A DNA stretch of 7,590 bases from CAZSMC01 sp964607755 (GCA_964607755.1 CAZSMC010000130.1:1-7590), one strand, 5' to 3'; shown: positions 1-5,472, counted from the stretch's first letter. The notes: generated from the letters alone by a model not told the origin. A program made the numbers and translations.

Positions 1-57
1 AGGAAAAAATAAATTGTCAAAGAACTTTTTACCATAAGTTATTGAGCGGATACCATT
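1..57 (-). promoter_or_regulatory. Candidate CRISPR leader fragment, truncated by the window edge
   Basis: Read on the minus strand, the stretch behind cas2 is AT-rich, has no gene, and contains GTTCTTTGACA (25 down to 15). TTGACA at 20-15 is a consensus -35 box whose -10 would fall beyond the left edge. In II-C loci the array usually lies directly downstream of cas2, so this is where a leader driving the array is expected. No repeat is visible inside the window, so the call rests on position and the -35 box only. It could equally be an ordinary promoter for an unrelated gene to the left. Confidence 0.35.
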
Positions 58-85
58 AAAGGGACGAGAAATCGTCCCTTTTGTG
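58..85. terminator. Hairpin terminator behind cas2, possibly bidirectional
   Basis: GGGACGA (61-67) and TCGTCCC (72-78) form a perfect 7-bp stem around a GAAA tetraloop, extended by AAA/TTT to 10 bp. On the plus strand it is followed by TTTTGTGTTTT, a good U-tract. On the minus strand, 34 bases behind the cas2 stop, the tract is only TTTAAT. It probably ends the cas operon. It could instead end a plus-strand transcript entering from the left. Confidence 0.65.
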
Positions 86-111
86 TTTTGTGATCTATAA
101 TAAGCAAAATT

Positions 112-447
112 TTAGAACATTTCCAATTGCTGGTTCCCCGAAGGTGGGGGGACTTTTTTGCGTTTTTCAAAAGTCTGAATTTGGCTGAATTGTTTGTCTG
201 TAATTCGAAGAATGCTAACTTGGCCTTTGGGAGGAAGGAAATTTTTAACTCTTTTCATGTGAACGTTGGCATTTTCAGAACTGGCACAGTGTCTCAAGTA
301 AACCGAATACTGCATTTGTGTAAAGCCGTCTTTGAGTAGCTTTTTCCGAAACGTGGTATAATTCTTTCTATCTGTTTTGGTGTATGTAGGGAGATCAAAA
401 AATACCATTAACCACATAATACGATAGGGATTAATTGTTCTTTTCAT
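112..447 (-). CDS. cas2: CRISPR-associated endonuclease Cas2, type II
   Basis: This 111-aa protein has the Cas2 size and fold signature. An N-terminal hydrophobic beta strand runs straight into FFDLP (residues 16-20), where Asp18 is the conserved Cas2 acidic residue. It is followed by a basic helix around RKNYTTFRKKLLKDG, then QYSVYLR, the typical second strand. Established role: Cas2 dimers bridge two Cas1 dimers to form the spacer-integration complex. Its ATG overlaps the cas1 stop by 4 bp (ATGA), so the two are translationally coupled and no other start is needed. It is the last gene of the cas9-cas1-cas2 operon. The C-terminal tail (about residues 98-111) is Pro- and Gln-rich and outside the core. 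Nothing looks broken. Confidence 0.95.
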   Translation of the reverse strand: MKRTINPYRIMWLMVFFDLPTYTKTDRKNYTTFRKKLLKDGFTQMQYSVYLRHCASSENANVHMKRVKNFLPPKGQVSILRITDKQFSQIQTFEKRKKVPPPSGNQQLEMF

Positions 448-1334
448 TTCAATAAAGGATAGATAATATTGCTGTTTTCTTTTTCAAAACACTTTTTTAG
501 GGAAAAAGCTGTACGCGCTGCAGCCAGATACAACGGCTTGATCTCTGCTTTCATCTCCACACCAAGAGACGGTATTTCCAATAATCTTTTTTTAATATCC
601 GTTGTTAATGTTGTTGCATCGATTTCTTCTCTTGAGATGTCCCACACAACCCTGTCAACAAAGGGACGATACGGTTCCATAATATCGTCAGCCAACGGAA
701 AGGGATTGTATCGACTTTTATGATGAATACCAACCATTGGCAATAAACCTGTGCCACATAAAGCTCGTGCAATTACAGCCCGAAGGATAGCATAGCCATA
801 ATTCAACAGATTATTCGGGGGCTTTCCATATCTGTGTCTTTTAAAATGTATCGGGTCGAATAACAATTTCCAATATACTTTGGCTGCGGCTGCTTCCTCG
901 TTTGTCACATCGTCCGATCTTACGTTTTTAATCATACTTGTTAGAGGGTGCCCGCTTTGACCTATTCCGTCAAGTAGATTTGACTGATTTTTTATTTTAG
1001 ACTTGATTGTCTTTTGCCAGAGCTGTTTTTTTAATGTGAGTTTGCAATCGAGCTGTATTTGAATCGAACCAGACTGTTCAGTGTTTGCTGCAAGAGGCAG
1101 AAATAAACCTGCTGGCATATGATTATGATCTGTGGTGATAAGTGCAATATTGTGGTTTAAGATTTCGGCCATGGTAAAATGGGAAATGTAAACGGAATAA
1201 TGATCGACAATCATAAATGCAATATCTTCCAAAGGGACTGTTTTCTCAGTATCGTCCTTGTAAATGATACGCAATTGATTGTTTTTGCATCGAATTTTGA
1301 CAGCATGGCCGAAATAAAGTGTTCTTTTTATCAT
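444..1334 (-). CDS. cas1: CRISPR-associated endonuclease Cas1, type II
   Basis: This 296-aa protein is a normal-length type II Cas1, the integrase that inserts new spacers at the leader end of the array. The N-terminal beta-rich domain covers about residues 1-80 (IVDHYSVYIS, then LITTDHNHMPAG). The helical catalytic domain follows. The metal ligands expected for the family are visible: Glu147 in NEEAAAAKVYW, His205 in GIHH, and Asp217/Glu220 in LADDIMEPYRP. The motif spacing and EPYRP are typical of type II Cas1. The start ATG overlaps the cas9 stop in ATGA, and its own stop overlaps cas2 in the same way. It therefore depends on transcription, and probably ribosome flow, through cas9. A frameshift in cas9 need not stop its translation, because the downstream cas9 frame ends at the same ATGA. 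Confidence 0.96.
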   Translation of the reverse strand: MIKRTLYFGHAVKIRCKNNQLRIIYKDDTEKTVPLEDIAFMIVDHYSVYISHFTMAEILNHNIALITTDHNHMPAGLFLPLAANTEQSGSIQIQLDCKLTLKKQLWQKTIKSKIKNQSNLLDGIGQSGHPLTSMIKNVRSDDVTNEEAAAAKVYWKLLFDPIHFKRHRYGKPPNNLLNYGYAILRAVIARALCGTGLLPMVGIHHKSRYNPFPLADDIMEPYRPFVDRVVWDISREEIDATTLTTDIKKRLLEIPSLGVEMKAEIKPLYLAAARTAFSLKKCFEKENSNIIYPLLK

Positions 1335-3571
1335 TTTATTAATTCTATTTTACCTATGGGATTTATCCTGACTTTCACTGCTTGCAAACTGTTTGGAATT
1401 TTTCGAACCACTCCCGGATCTGATTCTCCCGACAGTGTGACAGTGTGATGTCGAAGTGTTATAATTTTAGTCACAGTTATTTTTTGGACTCTATATAGCT
1501 GATTTGTTAGTTCATCCATAGATAACTTGCTAATGTCAGTTTCATCATTTTTTTCATCCAACAATATCATTTCATTAGCAGATAATGACATAATAAATAT
1601 CGGAAATTCCGAATCATATAGTTCTTTTCGGATGATGGCTTCACCTGCCCTTTTCCTTCGAACGGATTCATACAATGATATCACATAACCATTTTTTTGC
1701 TTCCCATCTTTGGATGAAAATATTTCAATGTGGTGGTTTTTCCCTGGCTCTACAAAAAGTTTGCGTTCTTTCCCATAAAGAGGAATCATGTTGGTTGCAG
1801 GAATTTTAACCCTAACTGTTTTGACCGGATGACCGGTTTTGGGATGAAAGATGGGATTGTTAAAAGCATCCTTTGGTATTTTATTACCACTTTTTTCCAG
1901 ATCTATGCCAGCATATTCCAGATGTGATATCACCAGTTCTCTTGTTTCCTTGTTGACAATATTGCCAATATTTTTTCTGGTCAGCGATTCTACAGGTTTA
2001 CGTACAACATAAACTTTTTGGCCATTTTCAGGATCAGTAATTTGACCATAGTTTGTTTCTTCATGCAACTGTCCTCTTACGCGGTTCCTCAAATGAAAAG
2101 ATACCAGAATGTTGTTTACTCTCTCTTCACTTTGTTTCCTGAAATCATCCCAGGGCATGGGAAAACGTGAATCTTCCATCAGTTTTTCGTCACTTATTTT
2201 GTACTTGAAATAAAGACTCAATTTCCTCAACATATATGGTGTTGTATTGGCAACGACCAATGCGTCAACGGCATGATGTCGATGATCATCACGTGTTTTA
2301 ATATCAATGTCGTTTGAAAGTATCCCGTTTAATCCCCAGAATCGCCGTAACTTGGCTGTTGTACCTCCTTTTACCACCTGCGTTTTGGGACAGATATGCT
2401 GCAAATATTTCTTTGCTTGTCGGGAAATATAAGCGGTGTCATTTAGTTGCCTGTTAAAAAACTCCTGAGAAAGTTCTTCATCAACCTCCTTTGTAGTGAA
2501 TTTATCGAGTTTAACATTTCTTCTGCCATCAAATTTAAACTTTTTTACTCGCTCTATCATTAGATCGAATTCATCTTTATGCCCAAATGCTTCAAAAGGA
2601 GTTTGATTTCCTTTTGTTTTGTTATAATCACGCCGGCAAAGTGTTTTATTCAAATAGCTGTCATCAAGGCTACGGCTACGCGGAATAATATGTTCTATTT
2701 CATATTTCCCGGAAAACAATTCTGCCAGGCCAATTTCATCTCCAGAGTAGGGATCCTGGAAATTAGATTCTTCCCATAGGCGGTATTTTATAATGTCTGT
2801 ACGATTAGGGCTTGAAAAACCTAACTCATTGATCAGTCTTTGTCTGATTTTTTCATATTCTTGTTGACGCCTCTTATTTTCTTTCCGCAATTGTTCACGC
2901 TTGTCTTTTGAAGCTTTTAATTCACGCGCCAATTCAACTCGAATGATATCCGGTTGTCCGTATTCGTGAATCAACGTATTTACAACTTTTTTAAGTTGAT
3001 AAAGGGATTGTTGAACAATTGGATTGCGTACATTTTCAGGGTCTGGGAGAAATATTGTTTGCTCAACAAGATTTCTAAAATCACTGTGATGATAGCCTGC
3101 TTCTTTTGCTGCTTCATCATATCGATACCCCTTCTCAAGATAGGGGATTAGTTTTTTTAGCGCTTTGTGAGATAATTGTGCGTATCCGTCGTTTGGTTTT
3201 GTTTCAAATTGAGCTTTTAGGACTTGCTCAATTCTATCTTTATCAAGTTCCCATTTATCTTTTGCATAATTTTTTAGCCACTCTTCATCTTTGGCAAAAT
3301 GGAAGGTATGCCATATGGCATAACGTTGATCATCGGTCATTTCTTCAAACCGATCCGTGCCAAAGATTTTTTTAATTTCATAATACGTGTTATTGCCCAG
3401 TATTTTGTCCAAATCCAGATTAATATTCGCTTCTACTAGGTTCAAATGTTTTTTCACCTGTTTGATGGTCAACGATTTGCTTTCTTGTAATTTGTTGACG
3501 AGTATGGTTCGCTCATCACTGGTTAATGGTTCATTATATCTATTGGAATCTGTAATGCGAATTCTGTTCAA
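1331..3571 (-). CDS. cas9: Cas9 C-terminal fragment (REC remainder, RuvC-II, HNH, RuvC-III, PAM-interacting domain)
   Basis: This is a 746-codon open frame carrying the rest of Cas9. In its own numbering, RuvC-II Glu213 lies in IRVELAREL after the REC helices. HNH has Glu293-His294 in EIEHIIP and Asn308 in LNKTL. RuvC-III has HHAVDA with His433 and Asp436. The C-terminal 300 residues are the PAM-interacting region. No ATG lies near the front. The only start at the junction is a TTG (3571-3569) that overlaps the upstream TGA as TTGA, so re-initiation is conceivable but unproven. The residue before the HNH histidine is Glu where the best-known Cas9 proteins have Asp. The stop overlaps cas1 by 4 bp. 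Without RuvC-I Asp8 the RuvC site is incomplete. Confidence 0.85.
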   Translation of the reverse strand: MNRIRITDSNRYNEPLTSDERTILVNKLQESKSLTIKQVKKHLNLVEANINLDLDKILGNNTYYEIKKIFGTDRFEEMTDDQRYAIWHTFHFAKDEEWLKNYAKDKWELDKDRIEQVLKAQFETKPNDGYAQLSHKALKKLIPYLEKGYRYDEAAKEAGYHHSDFRNLVEQTIFLPDPENVRNPIVQQSLYQLKKVVNTLIHEYGQPDIIRVELARELKASKDKREQLRKENKRRQQEYEKIRQRLINELGFSSPNRTDIIKYRLWEESNFQDPYSGDEIGLAELFSGKYEIEHIIPRSRSLDDSYLNKTLCRRDYNKTKGNQTPFEAFGHKDEFDLMIERVKKFKFDGRRNVKLDKFTTKEVDEELSQEFFNRQLNDTAYISRQAKKYLQHICPKTQVVKGGTTAKLRRFWGLNGILSNDIDIKTRDDHRHHAVDALVVANTTPYMLRKLSLYFKYKISDEKLMEDSRFPMPWDDFRKQSEERVNNILVSFHLRNRVRGQLHEETNYGQITDPENGQKVYVVRKPVESLTRKNIGNIVNKETRELVISHLEYAGIDLEKSGNKIPKDAFNNPIFHPKTGHPVKTVRVKIPATNMIPLYGKERKLFVEPGKNHHIEIFSSKDGKQKNGYVISLYESVRRKRAGEAIIRKELYDSEFPIFIMSLSANEMILLDEKNDETDISKLSMDELTNQLYRVQKITVTKIITLRHHTVTLSGESDPGVVRKIPNSLQAVKVRINPIGKIELIK

Positions 3572-3587
3572 TTGTTCAATTGTTCAA
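3564..3587 (-). repeat. cas9: Tandem octamer repeat (2.9 copies) at the cas9 frame break
   Basis: On the minus strand TTGAACAA occurs twice in direct tandem (3587-3580 and 3579-3572), followed by TTGAACAG (3571-3564), which matches in seven of eight bases. Eight is not a multiple of three, so gain or loss of a unit changes the frame. Removing one unit restores Cas9. This is the structure expected from slipped-strand duplication and from contingency (phase-variable) loci. Confidence 0.95.
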
Positions 3588-4365
3588 GAATTCTAAAATA
3601 CTGAAATACTGGTGAGCTTTTCGGTGTGCATCTTTTCTTGGGTTCAAAAGTACAATAACCAACAAGCCTTTTTTGACTTCGTAGAGGTCTTTGGAAAAAT
3701 ATAACATTTTGGATGTATTCTTTTTCCTTATCCGTAAGCAGCTCCGGATAGAACTGCTTTTGATTTTCCCATAATTTTTCAAATTCTTCTTTATACCAGC
3801 TTCGTAAAGTGTAACGATTCCTTCTCCTCTCTTCATGTGGATTCAAATTTGCAAGATATTCCCCGACTGTTTTAAAATTATCTTCTGTCAGTTTTTGTTT
3901 TACTTCATTTATGCCTGCCTTATCATCTGTGCCTTTGAATATAGTACTATCTTCTTTTGATGCTGTTTTGCGGTTCGAAGAAAATCCCCGGCGCTGATTT
4001 ATATGATAAAATGCGCGTCCTAATTCCAATAAAGATATTTTTTCAGAAATGCCTTTTTCTCTCGCAACATATGGATCGATTTCAAAAAATGCCTCGATTT
4101 CATGACCGTCTTTTGGAAACATATCGAGGTGTCCAAGGGCATTACAGAGCGTATCTCGTCTCATTTTATATCGCGCATTACGTCGTCTTGCACCGCGGGC
4201 ATCCCTCCTAACCTTGTTTTTTGACTCTTCACTGCCACCAGTAATACGGTTGACTCCTTCCTGAAAGACACGAACACCTGTATCTATTATCCTTTTTTTC
4301 TTATCATCAACAAGTGCCCAGCCAATTGAATTAGATCCAAGATCAAGTCCTAAAATCTTCGACAT
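3568..4365 (-). CDS. cas9: Cas9 N-terminal fragment (RuvC-I, bridge helix, start of REC lobe)
   Basis: This is the 265-aa N-terminal part of the split Cas9. The ATG at 4365 is preceded by AAGGAGG (4377-4371) at good spacing, which fixes the start. RuvC-I occupies residues 3-20 with catalytic Asp8. The bridge helix (about 50-75) is dense in arginine (RRDARGARRRNARYKMRR), as in all Cas9. FYHINQRRGFSSNRK (about 118-132) is the conserved start of the recognition lobe, and RPLRSQKRLVGYCTFEP is a hallmark II-C segment near the end. The frame stops at TGA 3570-3568 inside the tandem octamer. Alone it lacks HNH and two thirds of RuvC, so it should not cut DNA. It could still bind guide RNA through the bridge helix. 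Its divergent neighbour is the candidate tracrRNA. Confidence 0.85.
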   Translation of the reverse strand: MSKILGLDLGSNSIGWALVDDKKKRIIDTGVRVFQEGVNRITGGSEESKNKVRRDARGARRRNARYKMRRDTLCNALGHLDMFPKDGHEIEAFFEIDPYVAREKGISEKISLLELGRAFYHINQRRGFSSNRKTASKEDSTIFKGTDDKAGINEVKQKLTEDNFKTVGEYLANLNPHEERRRNRYTLRSWYKEEFEKLWENQKQFYPELLTDKEKEYIQNVIFFQRPLRSQKRLVGYCTFEPKKRCTPKSSPVFQYFRILEQLNN

Positions 4366-4370
4366 GACGC

Positions 4371-4377
4371 CTCCTTT
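4371..4377 (-). promoter_or_regulatory. Ribosome binding site of cas9
   Basis: AAGGAGG on the minus strand lies five bases before the cas9 ATG, a near-perfect Shine-Dalgarno site. It settles the start and shows that translation of the fragment is intended. I see no convincing -35/-10 pair for cas9 in the 70 bases upstream, where the plus-strand tracrRNA promoter lies. The two promoters must overlap or sit back to back. Confidence 0.75.
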
Positions 4378-4401
4378 TATTCATAGAAATAATTTTTTCT
4401 G

Positions 4402-4430
4402 TTGACATTGTAATAAATATTTGATATAAT
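4402..4430 (+). promoter_or_regulatory. Consensus sigma-70 type promoter of the candidate tracrRNA
   Basis: TTGACA (4402-4407), a 17-base spacer and TATAAT (4425-4430) match the housekeeping promoter consensus at all 12 positions. The predicted start is near 4437. No open reading frame with a ribosome site follows, and a terminator lies 65-95 bases downstream, so it drives a short, highly expressed non-coding RNA. Confidence 0.85.
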
Positions 4431-4436
4431 GATCTG

Positions 4437-4530
4437 ATAATAAAACCTGACTCTGTGAGCTTTTCCACAATAAGGAGAAAAGTCTCACGAAGGTAACACC
4501 TTCCCCCGACCTCGAGCCGGGGGATTTTTA
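4437..4530 (+). ncRNA. Candidate tracrRNA, divergent from cas9
   Basis: This is a short transcription unit of about 94 bases with a perfect promoter and its own terminator, placed where many type II loci keep tracrRNA. The candidate anti-repeat is GTGAGCTTTTCCACAAT (4455-4471), followed by AAGG. CACAATAAGG resembles the end of the anti-repeat in Neisseria tracrRNA (ACAATAAGG). By complementarity the CRISPR repeat should start like ATTGTGGAAAAGCTCAC. A 6-bp hairpin GAAGGT-AAC-ACCTTC (4489-4503) sits in the nexus position, and a G+C-rich terminator closes the unit. The anti-repeat can also pair with GAAAAGTCTCAC (4477-4488) in the same RNA, which would hide it in the absence of crRNA. The array is outside the window, so the match to the real repeat is untested. 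An unrelated small RNA is the alternative. Confidence 0.6.
4503..4530 (+). terminator. Intrinsic terminator of the candidate tracrRNA
   Basis: CCCCCG (4503-4508) pairs with CGGGGG (4518-4523) around a 9-base loop, followed by ATTTTTA. The stem is short but all G+C, and the U-tract is on the plus strand only, which fixes the direction. Confidence 0.8.
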
Positions 4531-4562
4531 TTTGGTATAAATTGGGGTTGTCTCTTCTATTA

Positions 4563-4620
4563 GATGAGATATATTTGATTGAAGGAATACTTTCTGTTAT
4601 TAATTGCAAATCTACTCATC
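4563..4620. repeat. Imperfect inverted repeat between the two non-coding RNAs
   Basis: GATGAGATATATTTG (4563-4577) is an imperfect inverted match to CAAATCTACTCATC (4607-4620), separated by 29 bases. It lies just before the TATAAT of the second non-coding region. It could be a regulator site or an RNA stem on a read-through transcript. No function can be read from it. Confidence 0.4.
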
Positions 4621-4623
4621 CCC

Positions 4624-4634
4624 TATAATATAAT
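4624..4634 (+). promoter_or_regulatory. Possible -10 region of the second non-coding RNA
   Basis: TATAATATAAT contains two overlapping perfect -10 hexamers (4624-4629 and 4629-4634). No good -35 lies at 16-18 bases; the nearest TTGCAA (4604-4609) gives a 14- or 19-base spacer. Transcription from here would begin at about 4636-4641. It is the only promoter-like element before the structured region and the toxin-antitoxin operon. Confidence 0.4.
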
Positions 4635-4685
4635 TTTTAGATAAAAAAGAACAATTTTTGAAAAATGCAAGGAAAACATTTTGTT

Positions 4686-4702
4686 TTATTGTAAAAGCTC
4701 AC
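4686..4702 (+). repeat. Inverted, gapped copy of the tracrRNA anti-repeat (degenerate CRISPR-repeat-like)
   Basis: The reverse complement reads GTGAGCTTTTACAATAA, against GTGAGCTTTTCCACAATAA at 4455-4473: seventeen identical bases with one 2-base gap. That is far beyond what two short AT-rich stretches would share by chance. On the plus strand the copy has the polarity of a CRISPR repeat. No second copy and no spacer-repeat spacing is seen, so this is not an array. Confidence 0.6.
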
Positions 4703-4783
4703 TGAAGGGAGAAGATTTTTGCTGCATGATAAAAATTGCTCCAAGCCCGTTATCTTGAAAGTTCATCCTTATCTCTCGCTCAA

Positions 4784-4820
4784 GGGCTATTTCTTAGCCC
4801 CGTCTAGGTCGGGGTTTTTG
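4784..4820 (+). terminator. Terminator with competing antiterminator helix
   Basis: CCCCG (4798-4802) pairs with CGGGG (4810-4814) and is followed by TTTTTG, an intrinsic terminator. GGGCT (4784-4788) can instead pair with AGCCC (4796-4800), which would occupy most of the terminator's 5' arm. The same GGGCT can pair with the upstream AGCCC at 4744-4748, which would free the terminator. This three-way choice is the layout of an attenuator. Confidence 0.6.
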
Positions 4821-4934
4821 TTATAGAGCCTCCCTTATCTTAAACGGGCACTTTAGTGACCAGTGATTAGAACTTTTGCCCAAGACTCTGCCTATACATA
4901 GCCCGGATAATTCTGCTTTTCATTTGTTTGTTTA

Positions 4935-4960
4935 TTTCATAACTTTTGCAAAACATGAAA
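4935..4960 (+). promoter_or_regulatory. Palindromic operator candidate in front of the antitoxin gene
   Basis: TTTCAT (4935-4940) and ATGAAA (4955-4960) flank the perfect 10-bp palindrome TTTTGCAAAA (4944-4953). It lies just before the antitoxin ribosome site. Antitoxins of this class usually repress their own operon by binding such palindromes, so this is the likely autoregulatory site. I see no clear -35/-10 pair next to it; GATAAT at 4906-4911 is a possible -10. Confidence 0.45.
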
Positions 4961-4972
4961 ACGGAGGCAACA

Positions 4973-5179
4973 ATGATTTCATTGGCAAAGCTAAACCCCG
5001 AGTTTATTGTAGATCACAAGGGCGTAAAACGCGCTGTGATTCTTCCAATTGAGGAATACGAGCAGTTGATAGAAGATATTCATGATTTAGCAGTTATCGC
5101 GGAACGCCGCGACGAAGATACGTTATCTCACAGCCGGGTTATGGAGGAACTGAAGCGCGATGGATATATTTCAGATTGA
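4973..5179 (+). CDS. Antitoxin of a RelE-type toxin-antitoxin pair (Phd/YefM- or RelB-like)
   Basis: This small acidic 68-aa protein lies directly in front of a RelE-family toxin and overlaps it by 20 bases, the standard layout of type II toxin-antitoxin operons. The N-terminal half (FIVDHKGVKRAVILPIEEYEQL, about residues 11-32) reads like the strand-strand-helix of Phd/YefM antitoxins, which binds operator DNA as a dimer. The second half is helical and charged and should wrap the toxin. I chose the ATG at 4973 because GGAGG (4963-4967) lies five bases ahead. In-frame TTG (4946) and ATG (4955) upstream lack such a site. The exact family, Phd/YefM versus RelB, is uncertain. Confidence 0.8.
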   Translation: MISLAKLNPEFIVDHKGVKRAVILPIEEYEQLIEDIHDLAVIAERRDEDTLSHSRVMEELKRDGYISD

Positions 5180-5423
5180 GTGGAAAAAATCAGCACTCAA
5201 AGAATTAAAAAAATTAGATAAATCGAGTATTCAAAAAATACTGAAAAAAGTTCAATCACTGTCTTCTAATCCAAGACCTCCAGGCGTTCGTAAATTAAGG
5301 GGAAGCGATAAATTTTATCGAATTCGTGTTGGAGAATATAGAATCGTATATGAAATCTCCGATCCTGTCTTGCGAATCTATATTATCCGGGTTGGCCATA
5401 GAAAGGATGTATATAGAAATTAG
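5160..5423 (+). CDS. RelE/ParE-family toxin
   Basis: This is an 87-aa basic protein with the full RelE pattern: N-terminal strand IEWKKSALKELKKLD, a helical hairpin to about residue 38, then RKLRGSDKFYRIRVGEYRIVYEI and a C-terminal IIRVGHRKDVYRN. RelE toxins are ribosome-dependent mRNA endonucleases. Residues in the positions of the RelE catalytic and RNA-binding set are visible: Lys45 and Arg47, Arg54/Arg56, Arg61, Arg81 and Tyr85. Basic residues and the terminal Tyr favour RelE over gyrase-poisoning ParE. The ATG at 5160 overlaps the antitoxin end, so translation is coupled and the toxin is made only with antitoxin. GGAGG (5143-5147) lies 12 bases ahead, a little far. The gene looks intact. 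A hairpin follows 50 bases after the stop. Confidence 0.88.
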   Translation: MDIFQIEWKKSALKELKKLDKSSIQKILKKVQSLSSNPRPPGVRKLRGSDKFYRIRVGEYRIVYEISDPVLRIYIIRVGHRKDVYRN

Positions 5424-5472
5424 CTCATGAATAGCAATCCATCGTGAATTATATCTGCGTGATTATTATCGA

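Larger units (their letters stand above)
1331..4365 (-). pseudogene. cas9: cas9 (type II-C), whole locus, split in two frames by an 8-bp tandem duplication
   Basis: The two frames 3568-4365 and 1331-3571 together make one Cas9. The break lies in TTGAACAA TTGAACAA TTGAACAG (minus strand, 3587 to 3564). Deleting one 8-bp unit gives FRILEQLN-RIRITDSNRYN without a stop, the normal Cas9 continuation in the recognition lobe. The restored protein has 1008 aa, usual for II-C. It has RuvC-I Asp8 in LGLDLGSNSIGW, an Arg-rich bridge helix (about 50-75), RuvC-II Glu475 in IRVELAREL, HNH His556 in EIEHIIP with Asn570 in NKTL, and RuvC-III His695/Asp698 in HHAVDA. The remaining 300 residues hold the PAM-interacting part. 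No other lesion is visible, so the damage is recent or reversible. As written, no full-length Cas9 is made unless ribosomes shift frame. A sequencing or assembly error is the main alternative. Confidence 0.9.
4637..4822 (+). ncRNA. Structured non-coding RNA or leader with a crRNA-repeat-like segment
   Basis: There is no gene here, but several strong helices. TTATTGTAAAAGCTCAC (4686-4702) is the reverse complement of the anti-repeat in the candidate tracrRNA apart from a 2-base gap, so this RNA could pair with tracrRNA like a crRNA repeat. Next comes a hairpin: GGAG and ATTTTT (4708-4720) pair with AAAAAT and CTCC (4731-4742). AGCCC (4744-4748) then pairs with GGGCT (4784-4788), and a terminator ends at 4819. 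The antitoxin gene starts 150 bases further on, so this may be the attenuated leader of that operon. Alternatively it is a stand-alone Cas9-linked small RNA or a decayed CRISPR repeat. The start is approximate. Confidence 0.4.

Noticed and set aside
3576..3836. Open frame of 86 codons on the minus strand inside cas9
   Set aside because: It is in another frame over conserved Cas9 sequence. It is a shadow of the real N-terminal fragment.
4343..4609. Open frame of 88 codons on the minus strand across the cas9 upstream region
   Set aside because: It overlaps the promoter, tracrRNA candidate and terminator, has no ribosome site and no protein-like features.
4664..4685. Match of the putative guide to the cas9 or antitoxin promoter
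   Set aside because: Only short AT-rich partial matches such as CATTT plus GTTT are seen by eye, not enough to claim targeting.
4437..4822. A short CRISPR array between cas9 and the toxin-antitoxin pair
   Set aside because: Only two related segments exist, in opposite orientation and not at repeat-spacer distance.
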